Positions 37,466-45,706 of a stretch of 64,000 bases of DNA are shown here, piece after piece. The stretch is from the NCBI RefSeq assembly GCF_023111095.1, contig NZ_JALGYW010000022.1, positions 1-64,000 on the forward strand. Reading direction: 5' to 3'. The DNA comes from Maribellus sp. YY47 (GTDB taxonomy: Bacteria; Bacteroidota; Bacteroidia; Bacteroidales; Prolixibacteraceae). Below the pieces are notes generated by a model. It did no database searches and had not been told where the DNA came from. It was given only the letters and a program-made list of their open reading frames with translations. Position 1 is the stretch's first letter; each line of letters starts with the position of its first letter. A program made the translations under genes and the position numbers.

Positions 37466-37696
37466 ATGAACACACAAGATGAAATTGTAAAAGTTTATAC
37501 CGGTGACGAGTTTATGGTCAACAGGATCAAACAGGAATTGGAGTTGCACGGTATTTTTAGTCTGATCAAAGATGGTTATGGTCAGGGAATTTCGGCAGGT
37601 TTTGTTGGTGGAGTCCAGTCTGCCATCGAATTGTATGTCCGTGAAGAAGATTTAAAAGCGGCAATTGAAACAATCGAAGCAATTACAGAAGCATAA
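37466..37696 (+). CDS. DUF2007-family small protein
   Basis: A 76-aa protein with the DUF2007 layout: VYTGDEFMVNRIKQELELHGI, a Gly-rich middle (GISAGFVGG), and LYVREEDLKAAIETI. The fold is ferredoxin-like and may be regulatory or signal-transducing; no function is established. It lies between xseB and deoC with 10- and 1-bp gaps, so it belongs to this operon. Confidence 0.8.
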   Translation: MNTQDEIVKVYTGDEFMVNRIKQELELHGIFSLIKDGYGQGISAGFVGGVQSAIELYVREEDLKAAIETIEAITEA

Positions 37697-37697
37697 T

Positions 37698-38378
37698 ATG
37701 TATAGAATAGAACAGGTTGCAAAAACCATCGATCATGCGGTGTTAAAGCCCGATCAAACGCTGGCCGATTTGGAAGCCAACGCAAAGATGTGTGCTAAAT
37801 ACGGGGTTTTCAGTATGTGTGTAAAACCTTGTGATATAAAAGCCGCAAAAGAGTTGCTGAAAGACAGTGATGTAAAAGTGTCGTGTGTGTTGAGTTTTCC
37901 GCATGGCGCCGATGCTACACCGGTAAAAGTGTTTCAGGCTCAACAGGCCATTGAAGACGGTGTCGATGAAATTGACATGGTGATGAACATCGGGCGTTTT
38001 CTTTCAGGTGAATACGAATATGTTTTACAGGATATAAAAGCAGTTGTGGAGGTGGCACATCAGCATGGAATTTTGGTAAAAGTAATCCAGGAAAGTGGTT
38101 TCCTTACCCCGGAACAAATTGCGAAAGCCTGCGAACTGTCATATGAAGCCGGTGCCGATTATGTAAAAACTTCCACAGGATTCGGACCGGGCGGGGCCAA
38201 ACCCGAATACATCGACGTGATGGTAAAAACCGTTGGCGCTAAAATGAAAGTCAAAGCCTCGGGAGGAATCCGCAGTTGGGAAGATGCGGTTGCATTTTTA
38301 GACCAAGGAGCTGACCGCCTGGGAATAGGATCAACTGAAACCGTGCTGAAAGGCGGTGTGGCCGATGGGGACTACTAG
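37698..38378 (+). CDS. deoC: Deoxyribose-phosphate aldolase
   Basis: About 226 aa, the usual DeoC length. It splits 2-deoxyribose 5-phosphate into glyceraldehyde 3-phosphate and acetaldehyde. The Schiff-base Lys lies in YVKTSTGFG and the second Lys in MKVKASGGIR; EIDMVMNIG is also typical. ATG 37698 is one base after the DUF2007 stop. Confidence 0.95.
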   Translation: MYRIEQVAKTIDHAVLKPDQTLADLEANAKMCAKYGVFSMCVKPCDIKAAKELLKDSDVKVSCVLSFPHGADATPVKVFQAQQAIEDGVDEIDMVMNIGRFLSGEYEYVLQDIKAVVEVAHQHGILVKVIQESGFLTPEQIAKACELSYEAGADYVKTSTGFGPGGAKPEYIDVMVKTVGAKMKVKASGGIRSWEDAVAFLDQGADRLGIGSTETVLKGGVADGDY

Positions 38379-38495
38379 GAAATAGTCTCATTTTTTTTCG
38401 CGAAAAAAACAGCCATATTTGTGCTTCGTTTAACTGAAATGTTGAAAAAGCAACTTGGTTTCTTTTCTGCATTTCGCGATTGACAGGGATTGGGA

Positions 38496-39626
38496 ATGTA
38501 TTTTTTAGACGGAGACAGAATTTATATAAAACCGGAACGTGCGTGTTCTACACTTGAAGAGCAAGTGGAGAGCTGTTGTGTAAAGTTGCTGAAAATCAAT
38601 TCGGGGAAGCGTATTTTTAAGCTCAACTTTTTTGTTGATACCGAATCGGATGAGGCTTATGCAGGACTCCGAAGCCGTGTCAAAAAACGTATAACAGAGC
38701 TGTTCTCCGAGAATATTATTCTGTCGTTTATAGCCCAGCCGCCTCTTACCTGCAAAATTATTGTGGAAGCACTTTACTACGATCCGGAAATCTGGGAGAT
38801 GAAAACTATTTCCGATGGGGAAAATGGTGCGGCGGTTTTTAGCAACCACAAAATGCAAATACTGGTGGGTAACGTACATACCAATCGGGAGGCATGCTGT
38901 AAACTCAGCTCGGAACAGGCATTTGGCGCGTTGAACGAGGTACTTGAAAACGCTGATTTTGGCATCGGGAACATTATCCGGCAATGGAATTACCTCGAAA
39001 ATATTCTTGGTTTCGATGGAAATGAGCAGCGCTACCAGGCTTTTAACGATGTGCGTTCGCATTATTACGGTTCGGTTTTCGAGAAAAACGGATACCCGGC
39101 AGCTACCGGAATTGGGATGAACCGTGGCGGCGTTATTATTGAATTTGTTGCCGTTAAAGGAAAAGGATTTGTAACGCGTCCTGTCGATAATCCCGGACAG
39201 ATTTCGGCGCACAATTACAGCGAGAACGTATTGGTCGGTGAGGAGTGCAGCGTAAAAACCACTCCAAAATTTGAACGGGCCCGCTACTTCAATTACGAAG
39301 ATAAAAAGCTTATTTTTATTTCGGGGACTGCTTCTATTACCGGCGAGCTTACAGTGGGAGTCGGCGATCCGGTTCATCAAACCGAAGTGACCATTCAAAA
39401 CATACAGCGTTTATATTCCGATGAGGTACTTCAAAATCTGTCGGACGAAAAGTTGGAAGCCAAATACGGCCACGCCCGCGTGTATGTTAAGAACCGGAAA
39501 GATTTTCATCCGATTCGAAAAACCTTCAAAAAGCATTTTGGGAACCTGCCGGTGGTTTATATCATTGCCGATATTTGCCGAACCGATCTGTTGGTTGAAA
39601 TCGAGGGCAAGGTGATTTTGGAATAA
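38496..39626 (+). CDS. Chorismatase-like (FkbO/Hyg5/XanB2) RidA-fold protein
   Basis: About 376 aa. The C-terminal half is RidA/YjgF-like (FISGTASITGEL ... HQTEVTIQNIQRLYSD) and the middle has RQWNYLENILGF then RYQAFNDVRSHYY, the pattern seen in chorismatases such as FkbO, Hyg5 and XanB2, which hydrolyse chorismate to a dihydroxycyclohexadiene acid or to 3-/4-hydroxybenzoate. No flexirubin, aryl-polyene or polyketide genes are near. ATG 38496 replaces a TTG six bases upstream. Which product is made is not visible. Confidence 0.65.
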   Translation: MYFLDGDRIYIKPERACSTLEEQVESCCVKLLKINSGKRIFKLNFFVDTESDEAYAGLRSRVKKRITELFSENIILSFIAQPPLTCKIIVEALYYDPEIWEMKTISDGENGAAVFSNHKMQILVGNVHTNREACCKLSSEQAFGALNEVLENADFGIGNIIRQWNYLENILGFDGNEQRYQAFNDVRSHYYGSVFEKNGYPAATGIGMNRGGVIIEFVAVKGKGFVTRPVDNPGQISAHNYSENVLVGEECSVKTTPKFERARYFNYEDKKLIFISGTASITGELTVGVGDPVHQTEVTIQNIQRLYSDEVLQNLSDEKLEAKYGHARVYVKNRKDFHPIRKTFKKHFGNLPVVYIIADICRTDLLVEIEGKVILE

Positions 39627-39631
39627 CCCGG

Positions 39632-39719
39632 ATGCGAAGTTCTGTGCCTTCTCTGTGAACTCTGTGGTAAAAACAGAAACACAAAGTATCACAAAGAAGG
39701 CACAAAGTATCACAAATAG
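39632..39719. repeat. Dispersed intergenic repeat with a direct duplication
   Basis: Contains TTCTCTGTGAACTCTGTGG, a string I recall as a frequent Bacteroidota intergenic repeat, then CACAAAGTATCACAAA twice (39680-39695 and 39701-39716) at 21-bp spacing. It separates two converging genes. Confidence 0.55.
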
Positions 39720-39723
39720 ATTG

Positions 39724-42168
39724 CTAAAACTTAAAGTCTACCCCAAACATAAAATGTGTTCCGGCCTGAGGAAAATAGCCATCTTGTTTATAGCGCTCGC
39801 CACCAAAAAAATAAGAGTAAACCCAGGCATTCGATTCATATTTTTCATTAAACAGGTTATTCACCATGCAGTGCAAAACAATTTCGTCGAAAAAGCCGGT
39901 TTTTAAACGGTAATCAATTTTCAGGTTGTTTACGAAATAGGCATCCAACACTCTGTCGTTGTTCGAAGTGTTATCGATGTATTGTTTGCCAACATAACTC
40001 GAGAGCAGGCTAAACGACAGGTTCTTTGCCGGTGTAAACAATATCTGGCTATTCCCGGTAAAGTTGGGTGAAAAGGCCAAATCTGTAGTTCCAAGGTCAA
40101 ATGCTTGTTGTTCGCCGGTATCCCAATCGTCAACAAATTCGGTAAAATCTTTTATTTTGTTTTTGCTGATTGTCGCGTTGGCATTCCATTGTAAGGTACG
40201 CGAAATCTTCCAGCCAGCTTGTAATTCCAAACCGGCGCGGTAACTTTTATCAACGTTAAGCAAAATTACCCCGCCCACATCGTTTATTTCTCCGGTTAAG
40301 ACCAATTGGTCTTTATAATTCATGTAATACAAGTTGGCTCCGGCTGTAAAATTCGACGACTGATAATTGTAACCTATTTCCCAATCATGTAGCGTTTCGT
40401 GTACCGGTTGTTTTCCGTTCGGGTCGGCATCCACAAAGTTATCGCGGTTGGGTTCGCGGTTGGCTACGGCAAACGATGCATAGATTTTCTGGTTATCGGC
40501 AGGTTGATAAAATATTCCCAGTTTCGGATTAAAAAAGTTGTAGTCATGCTCCTGGCTAATGTCTCTTAAATCGTCATGAATCCCCGTGATTTTATAGTTG
40601 ATATTGCGGTATTGCAGATCAGTATAAACATTTAATTTTTTCGCCAGTTGATAGCTGAATTTTGCATAAATATTGAAATCCTTTTTCAAGCCGTTTCCAC
40701 GGTACCACTCGTAATTGGGGGCAACGTTGCCTAAATACTGTGCCCAGATAACATTTCCGAAGTGGTCGCCATCGTATGTATTCCAACCTCCGCCTAATGT
40801 AAAGTCAACCCGGTCTTTTTTGTGGTTTAAAGCGAAAACACCTCCGTAAAAATCATTGTCGAGCCATTTGCGGTTAACCAAATCAGAAGAAAAAACGGTA
40901 TCATTTCCGACAACCGGATACGGGATATTGTACTTTTCCTTTAAATCCTGATCAGCCTTGTAGTTTTCGTAGTAACCACGTCCTCTGCGGTAATGAATGC
41001 CTGTGTTCAGGTGCAGGTATTCATTAAACTGGTGAGAAAAATGCAGGTGGTAATAATCTTGTTGATAGTGGTCTATCTGGTTATCGTACGTGTAATAATT
41101 GTACGTGCGGCTATCCGAGTTAATCATGTGCTGAGTTTCCTCGTGTGTATAAAGCCAGTTGTCTTCGTATTGTTGCATTCCTGCCATGTCGTTATTTAAA
41201 CGCACCGACGGAACACCCCACCACGACTGGTAAGTTTCTTCGAGACCCGAGAAAACATTGATTTTCAGCACTGACTTTTTTGTGTAATAACCACCCGAAA
41301 CAAAGAATGATTTCAGGTCGGAAGAAGCCCGGTCAATAAAGCCGTCTGATTTTACTTTACTGAGGCGAACATCAAACGTAAATTTACCATCAAGCAAACC
41401 GGTTCCTGCCGAAACAGTGTTTTTAAAAGTATTGAAAGAACCAATTGAAGTTCGGTATTCCGCTGAAGGTTCCTTGTTGAGGGTGTTGGTTTGCAGGTCG
41501 ATAGAGCCACCAAAAGCAGCGGCTCCGTTTGCCGAAGTTCCTACCCCGCGCTGAACTTGTACGTTTTCAAGCGATGAGGCCAAATCCGGAATATCAACAA
41601 ACCATGTTCCGTGTGATTCCGATTCTGAAATCGGGATTCCGTCAATGGTAACGTTGATGCGGTTTAAATCGGTTCCGCGGATACGGAAATTGGTGTAACC
41701 CACTCCGGCGCCCGCATCAGAAGTTGCCACAAACGATGGTGTGAGTTGCAGCAAATACGGAATGTCCTGTCCGAGGTTTTGGCTTTCCAGTTGCTCTTTC
41801 GTTACATTGCTGTAAGCCACCGGGGTTTTGTTCCCTGCACGGGTGGCCGAAACCAGTACTTCGTCGGTTAAAACACTTCCCGGCGCCAGGTTCACTTCAA
41901 TTTTCTTGTTGTTTTGAAGACTGACTTCCACTTCTTGTGTTTCGAAGCCAATAAAAGAAACCTTTAGCGTGTAATCGCCAGCTTTCAGGTTTTTTATTTC
42001 GAAATTGCCGTTGCCATCGGTGGAAACGCCGTAAAAGGTTTGATCGATGACAACGCTCGCTCCGGCCAGCGGTTCGCCATCACTTAAAATAACGCCACTC
42101 AGTTTAACCTGAGCAAAAGACACAACTACACACATTTGCAGCAGCAGTAAAAAACTAAACTTTTTCAT
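39724..42168 (-). CDS. TonB-dependent outer-membrane receptor, predicted thiamine importer
   Basis: An 814-aa receptor: signal peptide, a CarboxypepD_reg-like domain (about 20-95), the plug (about 100-230, with RIRGTDLNRINVTIDGIPI) and a long beta-barrel ending in Phe. TonB and ExbBD would energise uptake. A TPP riboswitch in its leader strongly suggests that the ligand is thiamine or a precursor, as reported for Bacteroides thetaiotaomicron outer-membrane thiamine receptors. There is no PnuT or thiamine kinase next to it, so inner-membrane uptake must be encoded elsewhere. Confidence 0.92.
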   Translation of the reverse strand: MKKFSFLLLLQMCVVVSFAQVKLSGVILSDGEPLAGASVVIDQTFYGVSTDGNGNFEIKNLKAGDYTLKVSFIGFETQEVEVSLQNNKKIEVNLAPGSVLTDEVLVSATRAGNKTPVAYSNVTKEQLESQNLGQDIPYLLQLTPSFVATSDAGAGVGYTNFRIRGTDLNRINVTIDGIPISESESHGTWFVDIPDLASSLENVQVQRGVGTSANGAAAFGGSIDLQTNTLNKEPSAEYRTSIGSFNTFKNTVSAGTGLLDGKFTFDVRLSKVKSDGFIDRASSDLKSFFVSGGYYTKKSVLKINVFSGLEETYQSWWGVPSVRLNNDMAGMQQYEDNWLYTHEETQHMINSDSRTYNYYTYDNQIDHYQQDYYHLHFSHQFNEYLHLNTGIHYRRGRGYYENYKADQDLKEKYNIPYPVVGNDTVFSSDLVNRKWLDNDFYGGVFALNHKKDRVDFTLGGGWNTYDGDHFGNVIWAQYLGNVAPNYEWYRGNGLKKDFNIYAKFSYQLAKKLNVYTDLQYRNINYKITGIHDDLRDISQEHDYNFFNPKLGIFYQPADNQKIYASFAVANREPNRDNFVDADPNGKQPVHETLHDWEIGYNYQSSNFTAGANLYYMNYKDQLVLTGEINDVGGVILLNVDKSYRAGLELQAGWKISRTLQWNANATISKNKIKDFTEFVDDWDTGEQQAFDLGTTDLAFSPNFTGNSQILFTPAKNLSFSLLSSYVGKQYIDNTSNNDRVLDAYFVNNLKIDYRLKTGFFDEIVLHCMVNNLFNEKYESNAWVYSYFFGGERYKQDGYFPQAGTHFMFGVDFKF

Positions 42169-42178
42169 TTTGTGATTA

Positions 42179-42200
42179 ATTGGTTAAAAAAATAACCAAT
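42179..42200 (-). promoter_or_regulatory. Hairpin in the riboswitch expression platform
   Basis: ATTGGTTA and TAACCAAT form a perfect 8-bp stem around TTTTTT, ending 10 nt before the receptor ATG. It could pair or unpair with the aptamer state and mask the ribosome-binding region; it lacks the T-run of a terminator after the stem. Confidence 0.55.
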
Positions 42201-42212
42201 GAGGCAGGAAAT

Positions 42213-42304
42213 GTTCCTTTTCGCTCTCCCTCCGCCGGTACTAACCGGATCAGGTTCTTTGAGTATAATCTCAGTCCCAAACACTCGGGACACCCCATTG
42301 CGTA
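42213..42304 (-). promoter_or_regulatory. Thiamine pyrophosphate (THI-box) riboswitch
   Basis: On the minus strand the sequence reads GGGGTGTCCCGAG...GGACTGAGATTATACTC, then GAACCTGATCCGGTTAGTAC, then CGGCGGAGGGA. These are the conserved CTGAGA pyrimidine-sensor loop, the GAACCTGATC core and the GCGnAGGGA closing segment of the TPP aptamer. The leader starts within about 5 nt of the promoter start site and the aptamer precedes the TonB receptor by about 45 nt. Confidence 0.96.
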
Positions 42305-42314
42305 AATATCGCGA

Positions 42315-42347
42315 CAAAGGTATAAAGCTTTTTTTGATTTTGTCAAA
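42315..42347 (-). promoter_or_regulatory. Promoter of the riboswitch-receptor unit
   Basis: On the minus strand: TTTG (42347-42344), 21 bp, TACCTTTG (42322-42315), matching the phylum promoter with slightly long spacing. A start near 42308 fits the beginning of the aptamer. Confidence 0.7.
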
Positions 42348-42436
42348 CTTTTGGTAAAGGAACCCGACCGATAGGTATTTTGTTCGTTTTTTTTAGGAGG
42401 ATGTTCTTGCTATCGTCTGAAAATGAGATGGAAAAT

Positions 42437-44260
42437 TTATATTAATTCAAACTCATGAATTTCAAGTTTCATTTTTTCTTTTGTGGATTCTTGGTCGGAA
42501 CTAATTTGGAGCGCATTTGCCACCGCTTCTGAAATGTCCAGAACTTTTAGATTTGGATGGCGTGAGAATGTCTTTTTACACATCGGACAGGCAGTTGCCA
42601 GCACATCCGGGCGATAGCGCAAATAATCTTCCACCGCTTGGTTACGAAGCAGCGAACGTTCGACCTGTGAAATTTTCAGGTTCCCCAAACTACCTCCACA
42701 GCAGTGTGCCATGTGCTTTTCATTTTTAATGGGAATTACTTTTCCTGTGGTCCGCAGCACTTCCCGCGGTGGTTCATACATGCCCATTCCGCGTCCCAGT
42801 TCGCAGGGATCATGATAAATTATCCGATCCGAACCTTTTTTCAGTGCGATGATTTCTTGTTGAAGGAGGTTTAAGATATATTCGGCATGAAACACTACTT
42901 CCACATTTGCGAGTTCATAATCTTCTTTGAAAACCTTGTAGCAAATGGGGCAGGAAACGACCAGCTTTTTTGCTCCCGAGCCAATTATTTTTCGGGTGTT
43001 GTTGGCAATCAGTTTCGAAGCTGCTTCGTATTGTCCGGCCAGCATCAAAGGGCGGCCGCAACAAGGTGCTTTTTCCTCGTCCATAAACCACACATTTTCA
43101 CCGGCCAGATGGAAAAGCTTTTTCATAGAAGCAATAATTCCTGGGGTGAGATGAGTCATACATCCGGCAAAATAAACCGTGTCTGCTTTGGGGACAGGGC
43201 CATCTTCCAGGTATTTGTAAGAGGAATTGTACTGCCGGGTAGATTCAATACGCTGGGTAATTCGCAGGTCGATGGTGTTGATTCCTACCGGGCAGTCAAC
43301 CTCGCATTTTCCACAAAGCAGACAGTTAAAAAGTTGTTCGTCGGAGAGATTGTGGTTGCGGATGTTTTTCAGAATGTACACCGATTGCGTGTTGTTTATC
43401 CCGGCCGCCGATAGCTGGCAATTGTCAAGACACAACCCGCAGCGCGAGCACGAAAACACCTGGATGTTGGTGTAAGTATTGTTTCGTTTTTTTAGTTTGA
43501 CGCCTGCATTCCGAACAAAAATCAATAATATCTCCGTGGGGATGTGCATGTAACGCGAATTGGGCAAAGCGGCAAAAAAGAATCCCAGCGAGCAGGAATA
43601 GGCGGTCCAAAGTGAAAGGTTGGCCGTTTCTGAGTTCAGGTTGCCAAAAATGTGACCAAGAGTGGAAGTCAGAAAACTACCATTTCCGTACAAACCGGCC
43701 GACATTCCTTCGGATAAAAGCCGCAAGGGAAAAATCATCCAAAGTGAGAGTAAGGCAATCCGGTCGCCGGTTTTTAACCGGGTGGTTTTTTTCATCCCAA
43801 AGAGTTTTTTCTTGAATCTTTTTAGCAGAGCCAGTGCAACTCCTGAAAGAACAAACAGCAGTAACAAATCCATCAGAAATGAAAAAATACCGGATAACAT
43901 GAAAGAATGATCCGTTTCGAAATAGCGAAAAAATACGGGGAGATAAATGGGTGCAATTAATGATTGCCGGGAAACCATCACTTCAATGTGCCCGACAACA
44001 ATCAGCAAAAACCAGCCAAAAGCGAGACTCATGTGCATGTAACCCAGTACCGGGTTTTTCCTGAAAATTTTGCGATGCAGAAGTCCTTCCATAAAAACTT
44101 CTTTGATGGAATCAAAAAAACGCCGGGTTTTGAAAGAGTGTATCAGCCGCAGTTTATCAAGCCTCGACAAGCCGCCAACCCATTTTACAACGCGAAATCC
44201 CAGAATTCCGAGGAGGTAGATAAAGCCAATGCTAAAGGGAAGGATGATGAGCTTTTCCAT
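42437..44260 (-). CDS. Membrane HdrE/HdrD-like fusion with Fe-S and two CCG domains
   Basis: About 607 aa. An N-terminal membrane part with about five helices and several His resembles the NarI/DsrM/HdrE cytochrome b type. It is followed by two [4Fe-4S] motifs (CSRCGLCLDNC, CLLCGKCEVDCPVG) and two CCG domains: FAGC..APCCGRP..SCPIC and HDPC..HCCGGSLG..ACPMC. CCG domains hold the non-cubane disulfide-reducing clusters of HdrB/HdrD. This is the likely quinone-linked end of the complex. ATG 44260 overlaps the preceding stop by one base (TAATG); a longer frame upstream is an artefact of that overlap. Confidence 0.82.
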   Translation of the reverse strand: MEKLIILPFSIGFIYLLGILGFRVVKWVGGLSRLDKLRLIHSFKTRRFFDSIKEVFMEGLLHRKIFRKNPVLGYMHMSLAFGWFLLIVVGHIEVMVSRQSLIAPIYLPVFFRYFETDHSFMLSGIFSFLMDLLLLFVLSGVALALLKRFKKKLFGMKKTTRLKTGDRIALLSLWMIFPLRLLSEGMSAGLYGNGSFLTSTLGHIFGNLNSETANLSLWTAYSCSLGFFFAALPNSRYMHIPTEILLIFVRNAGVKLKKRNNTYTNIQVFSCSRCGLCLDNCQLSAAGINNTQSVYILKNIRNHNLSDEQLFNCLLCGKCEVDCPVGINTIDLRITQRIESTRQYNSSYKYLEDGPVPKADTVYFAGCMTHLTPGIIASMKKLFHLAGENVWFMDEEKAPCCGRPLMLAGQYEAASKLIANNTRKIIGSGAKKLVVSCPICYKVFKEDYELANVEVVFHAEYILNLLQQEIIALKKGSDRIIYHDPCELGRGMGMYEPPREVLRTTGKVIPIKNEKHMAHCCGGSLGNLKISQVERSLLRNQAVEDYLRYRPDVLATACPMCKKTFSRHPNLKVLDISEAVANALQISSDQESTKEKMKLEIHEFELI

Positions 44261-44610
44261 TATGCGGTTGTATTTTCGTTTTTCAGCATGGCAATGCGCT
44301 TTTTGATCAGCAGAATCACGTTCCGGATATTGATGTCGCGCGGACAAACCAGTGTGCATTTCCCGCAAAACATACATTTCTGGATTTCTTCGGAGAGTTT
44401 TTCTGTTTCGCCGCGGCGCAGCCACAGCCCGATTTTGCGAACATTGAAATTGGTCAGGTTACCGGCGCTGCAGGTTGCTGTGCAGCCTCCGCACGAAATA
44501 CAGGTAAAAAACGATGGTTCGTATTTTAGCACATAAAGCAGCAGCCGGTCGTCGAAATTATCGAAATCGATCTGACGGGAAGCAGGTTTTAAAAAGCTGA
44601 GATCGTTCAT
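44260..44610 (-). CDS. HdrC-like ferredoxin subunit (short)
   Basis: A 116-aa protein with two [4Fe-4S] motifs, CISCGGCTATC (about residues 37-47) and CMFCGKCTLVCPRD (about 80-93), in the spacing of HdrC and QmoC. It should pass electrons between the flavoprotein and the membrane subunit. It overlaps the HdrA-like gene by 4 bp (ATGA). Confidence 0.82.
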   Translation of the reverse strand: MNDLSFLKPASRQIDFDNFDDRLLLYVLKYEPSFFTCISCGGCTATCSAGNLTNFNVRKIGLWLRRGETEKLSEEIQKCMFCGKCTLVCPRDINIRNVILLIKKRIAMLKNENTTA

Positions 44611-45641
44611 GGTCTGCGGTTTTCAAAAAAGTGAATGATTTCTGTTGCAGCCGACCGCGCGTTTTCGAGCGTTTCGTTCACAGCCATTGGGCAAATTGCG
44701 GTGCCGGTCATAAAAATTCCCTCTTGCGTGCTTTGGTTGCGGGCGCAGTGCATGTTGGCCGATTTCAGAAAACCGTTTTCATCCACGGTCATTTGGTTTT
44801 TCTGAATCAGCTGCGAAGTGGATACTCCCGGTTCCATTCCCACCAAAAGTATCACCATGTCAACCGTCATCCGAAGCGGACGGCCCTGAAGCGTGTCTTC
44901 AGCTTTGATCTGAATGCTTTTGTCGGCGCGCTCGGCAGCCTCGGATAAACGGCCCCGGATAAACTGGATTTTATGGCGTTTCTGAGCTTGTAGGTACAGG
45001 CTGTCGAACTTTGATCCGTACAAACGCAGGTCCATGTAAAAGCAAAAAACTTCGCAGTCGGGCAGCATTTCGCTGATTTCGATGGCCTGTTTTATCCCGG
45101 TGATGCAACAAACTTTCGAACAGTAAGTATTGCCAACTTTGGCATCGCGCGAGCCTACACAATGGATAATGGCAACCCGCTTGGGTGCTGTTCCCTGAAT
45201 GGTGTGCAGCTGGCCGTGTTTCTTCATCCGTTTCTCAAAATCAACCGATGTAATCACATTCCCAAACAACCCGTAACCGTATTCTTCTTTAATAGTGGCA
45301 TCAAAAACATTAAAGCCAGAAGCTACCAACACGGCATCTGCAAAAAAACGGACATCCTGGTTGGCCCGTAATTCGAAGCGTTTCCCGTTTCGTTCAATCC
45401 GGCTGATTTCGGTATTGCAAACAGTGTTTACTCCGCTGTCTTTTGTTTTATTCGCCAGCGAATTCACCAGTTCATCGGGCGACGAAAAATCGGGGAAAAG
45501 ATGATCCCAATCGTTTAGTTTGCCGCCTGTGTTTGCCTGTTTTTCAATCAGTGTCACTTTCAGTCCCTGCCGGGCAAGTACCGAAGCGGCCTCCATTCCG
45601 GCAATTCCTCCGCCAATAACAGCTACATGTTTGTTGTTCAC
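44607..45641 (-). CDS. HdrA/QmoA-like FAD subunit
   Basis: A 344-aa flavoprotein with an N-terminal FAD motif VAVIGGGIAGMEAA and the HdrA hallmark CVGSRDA...YCSKVCC (C161, C174, C178, C179), which binds a [4Fe-4S] cluster near the FAD. It ends with GIFMTGTAICPMAVNETLENA, as in HdrA and QmoA. It is shorter than methanogen HdrA, with no N- or C-terminal ferredoxin inserts, so it is nearer the QmoA type. It lies 66 bp after the HdrB-like gene. Confidence 0.85.
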   Translation of the reverse strand: MNNKHVAVIGGGIAGMEAASVLARQGLKVTLIEKQANTGGKLNDWDHLFPDFSSPDELVNSLANKTKDSGVNTVCNTEISRIERNGKRFELRANQDVRFFADAVLVASGFNVFDATIKEEYGYGLFGNVITSVDFEKRMKKHGQLHTIQGTAPKRVAIIHCVGSRDAKVGNTYCSKVCCITGIKQAIEISEMLPDCEVFCFYMDLRLYGSKFDSLYLQAQKRHKIQFIRGRLSEAAERADKSIQIKAEDTLQGRPLRMTVDMVILLVGMEPGVSTSQLIQKNQMTVDENGFLKSANMHCARNQSTQEGIFMTGTAICPMAVNETLENARSAATEIIHFFENRRP

Positions 45642-45706
45642 CCTCTTCGTTTTTTATGTTTTCAACTGGTTTTACATGCAATCACATCAACCCACTCAAT
45701 CTGTAT

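Noticed and set aside
38505-39398. 297-codon minus-strand open frame
   Set aside because: Antisense to the chorismatase-like gene, whose forward frame has clear family motifs; the reverse translation has none.
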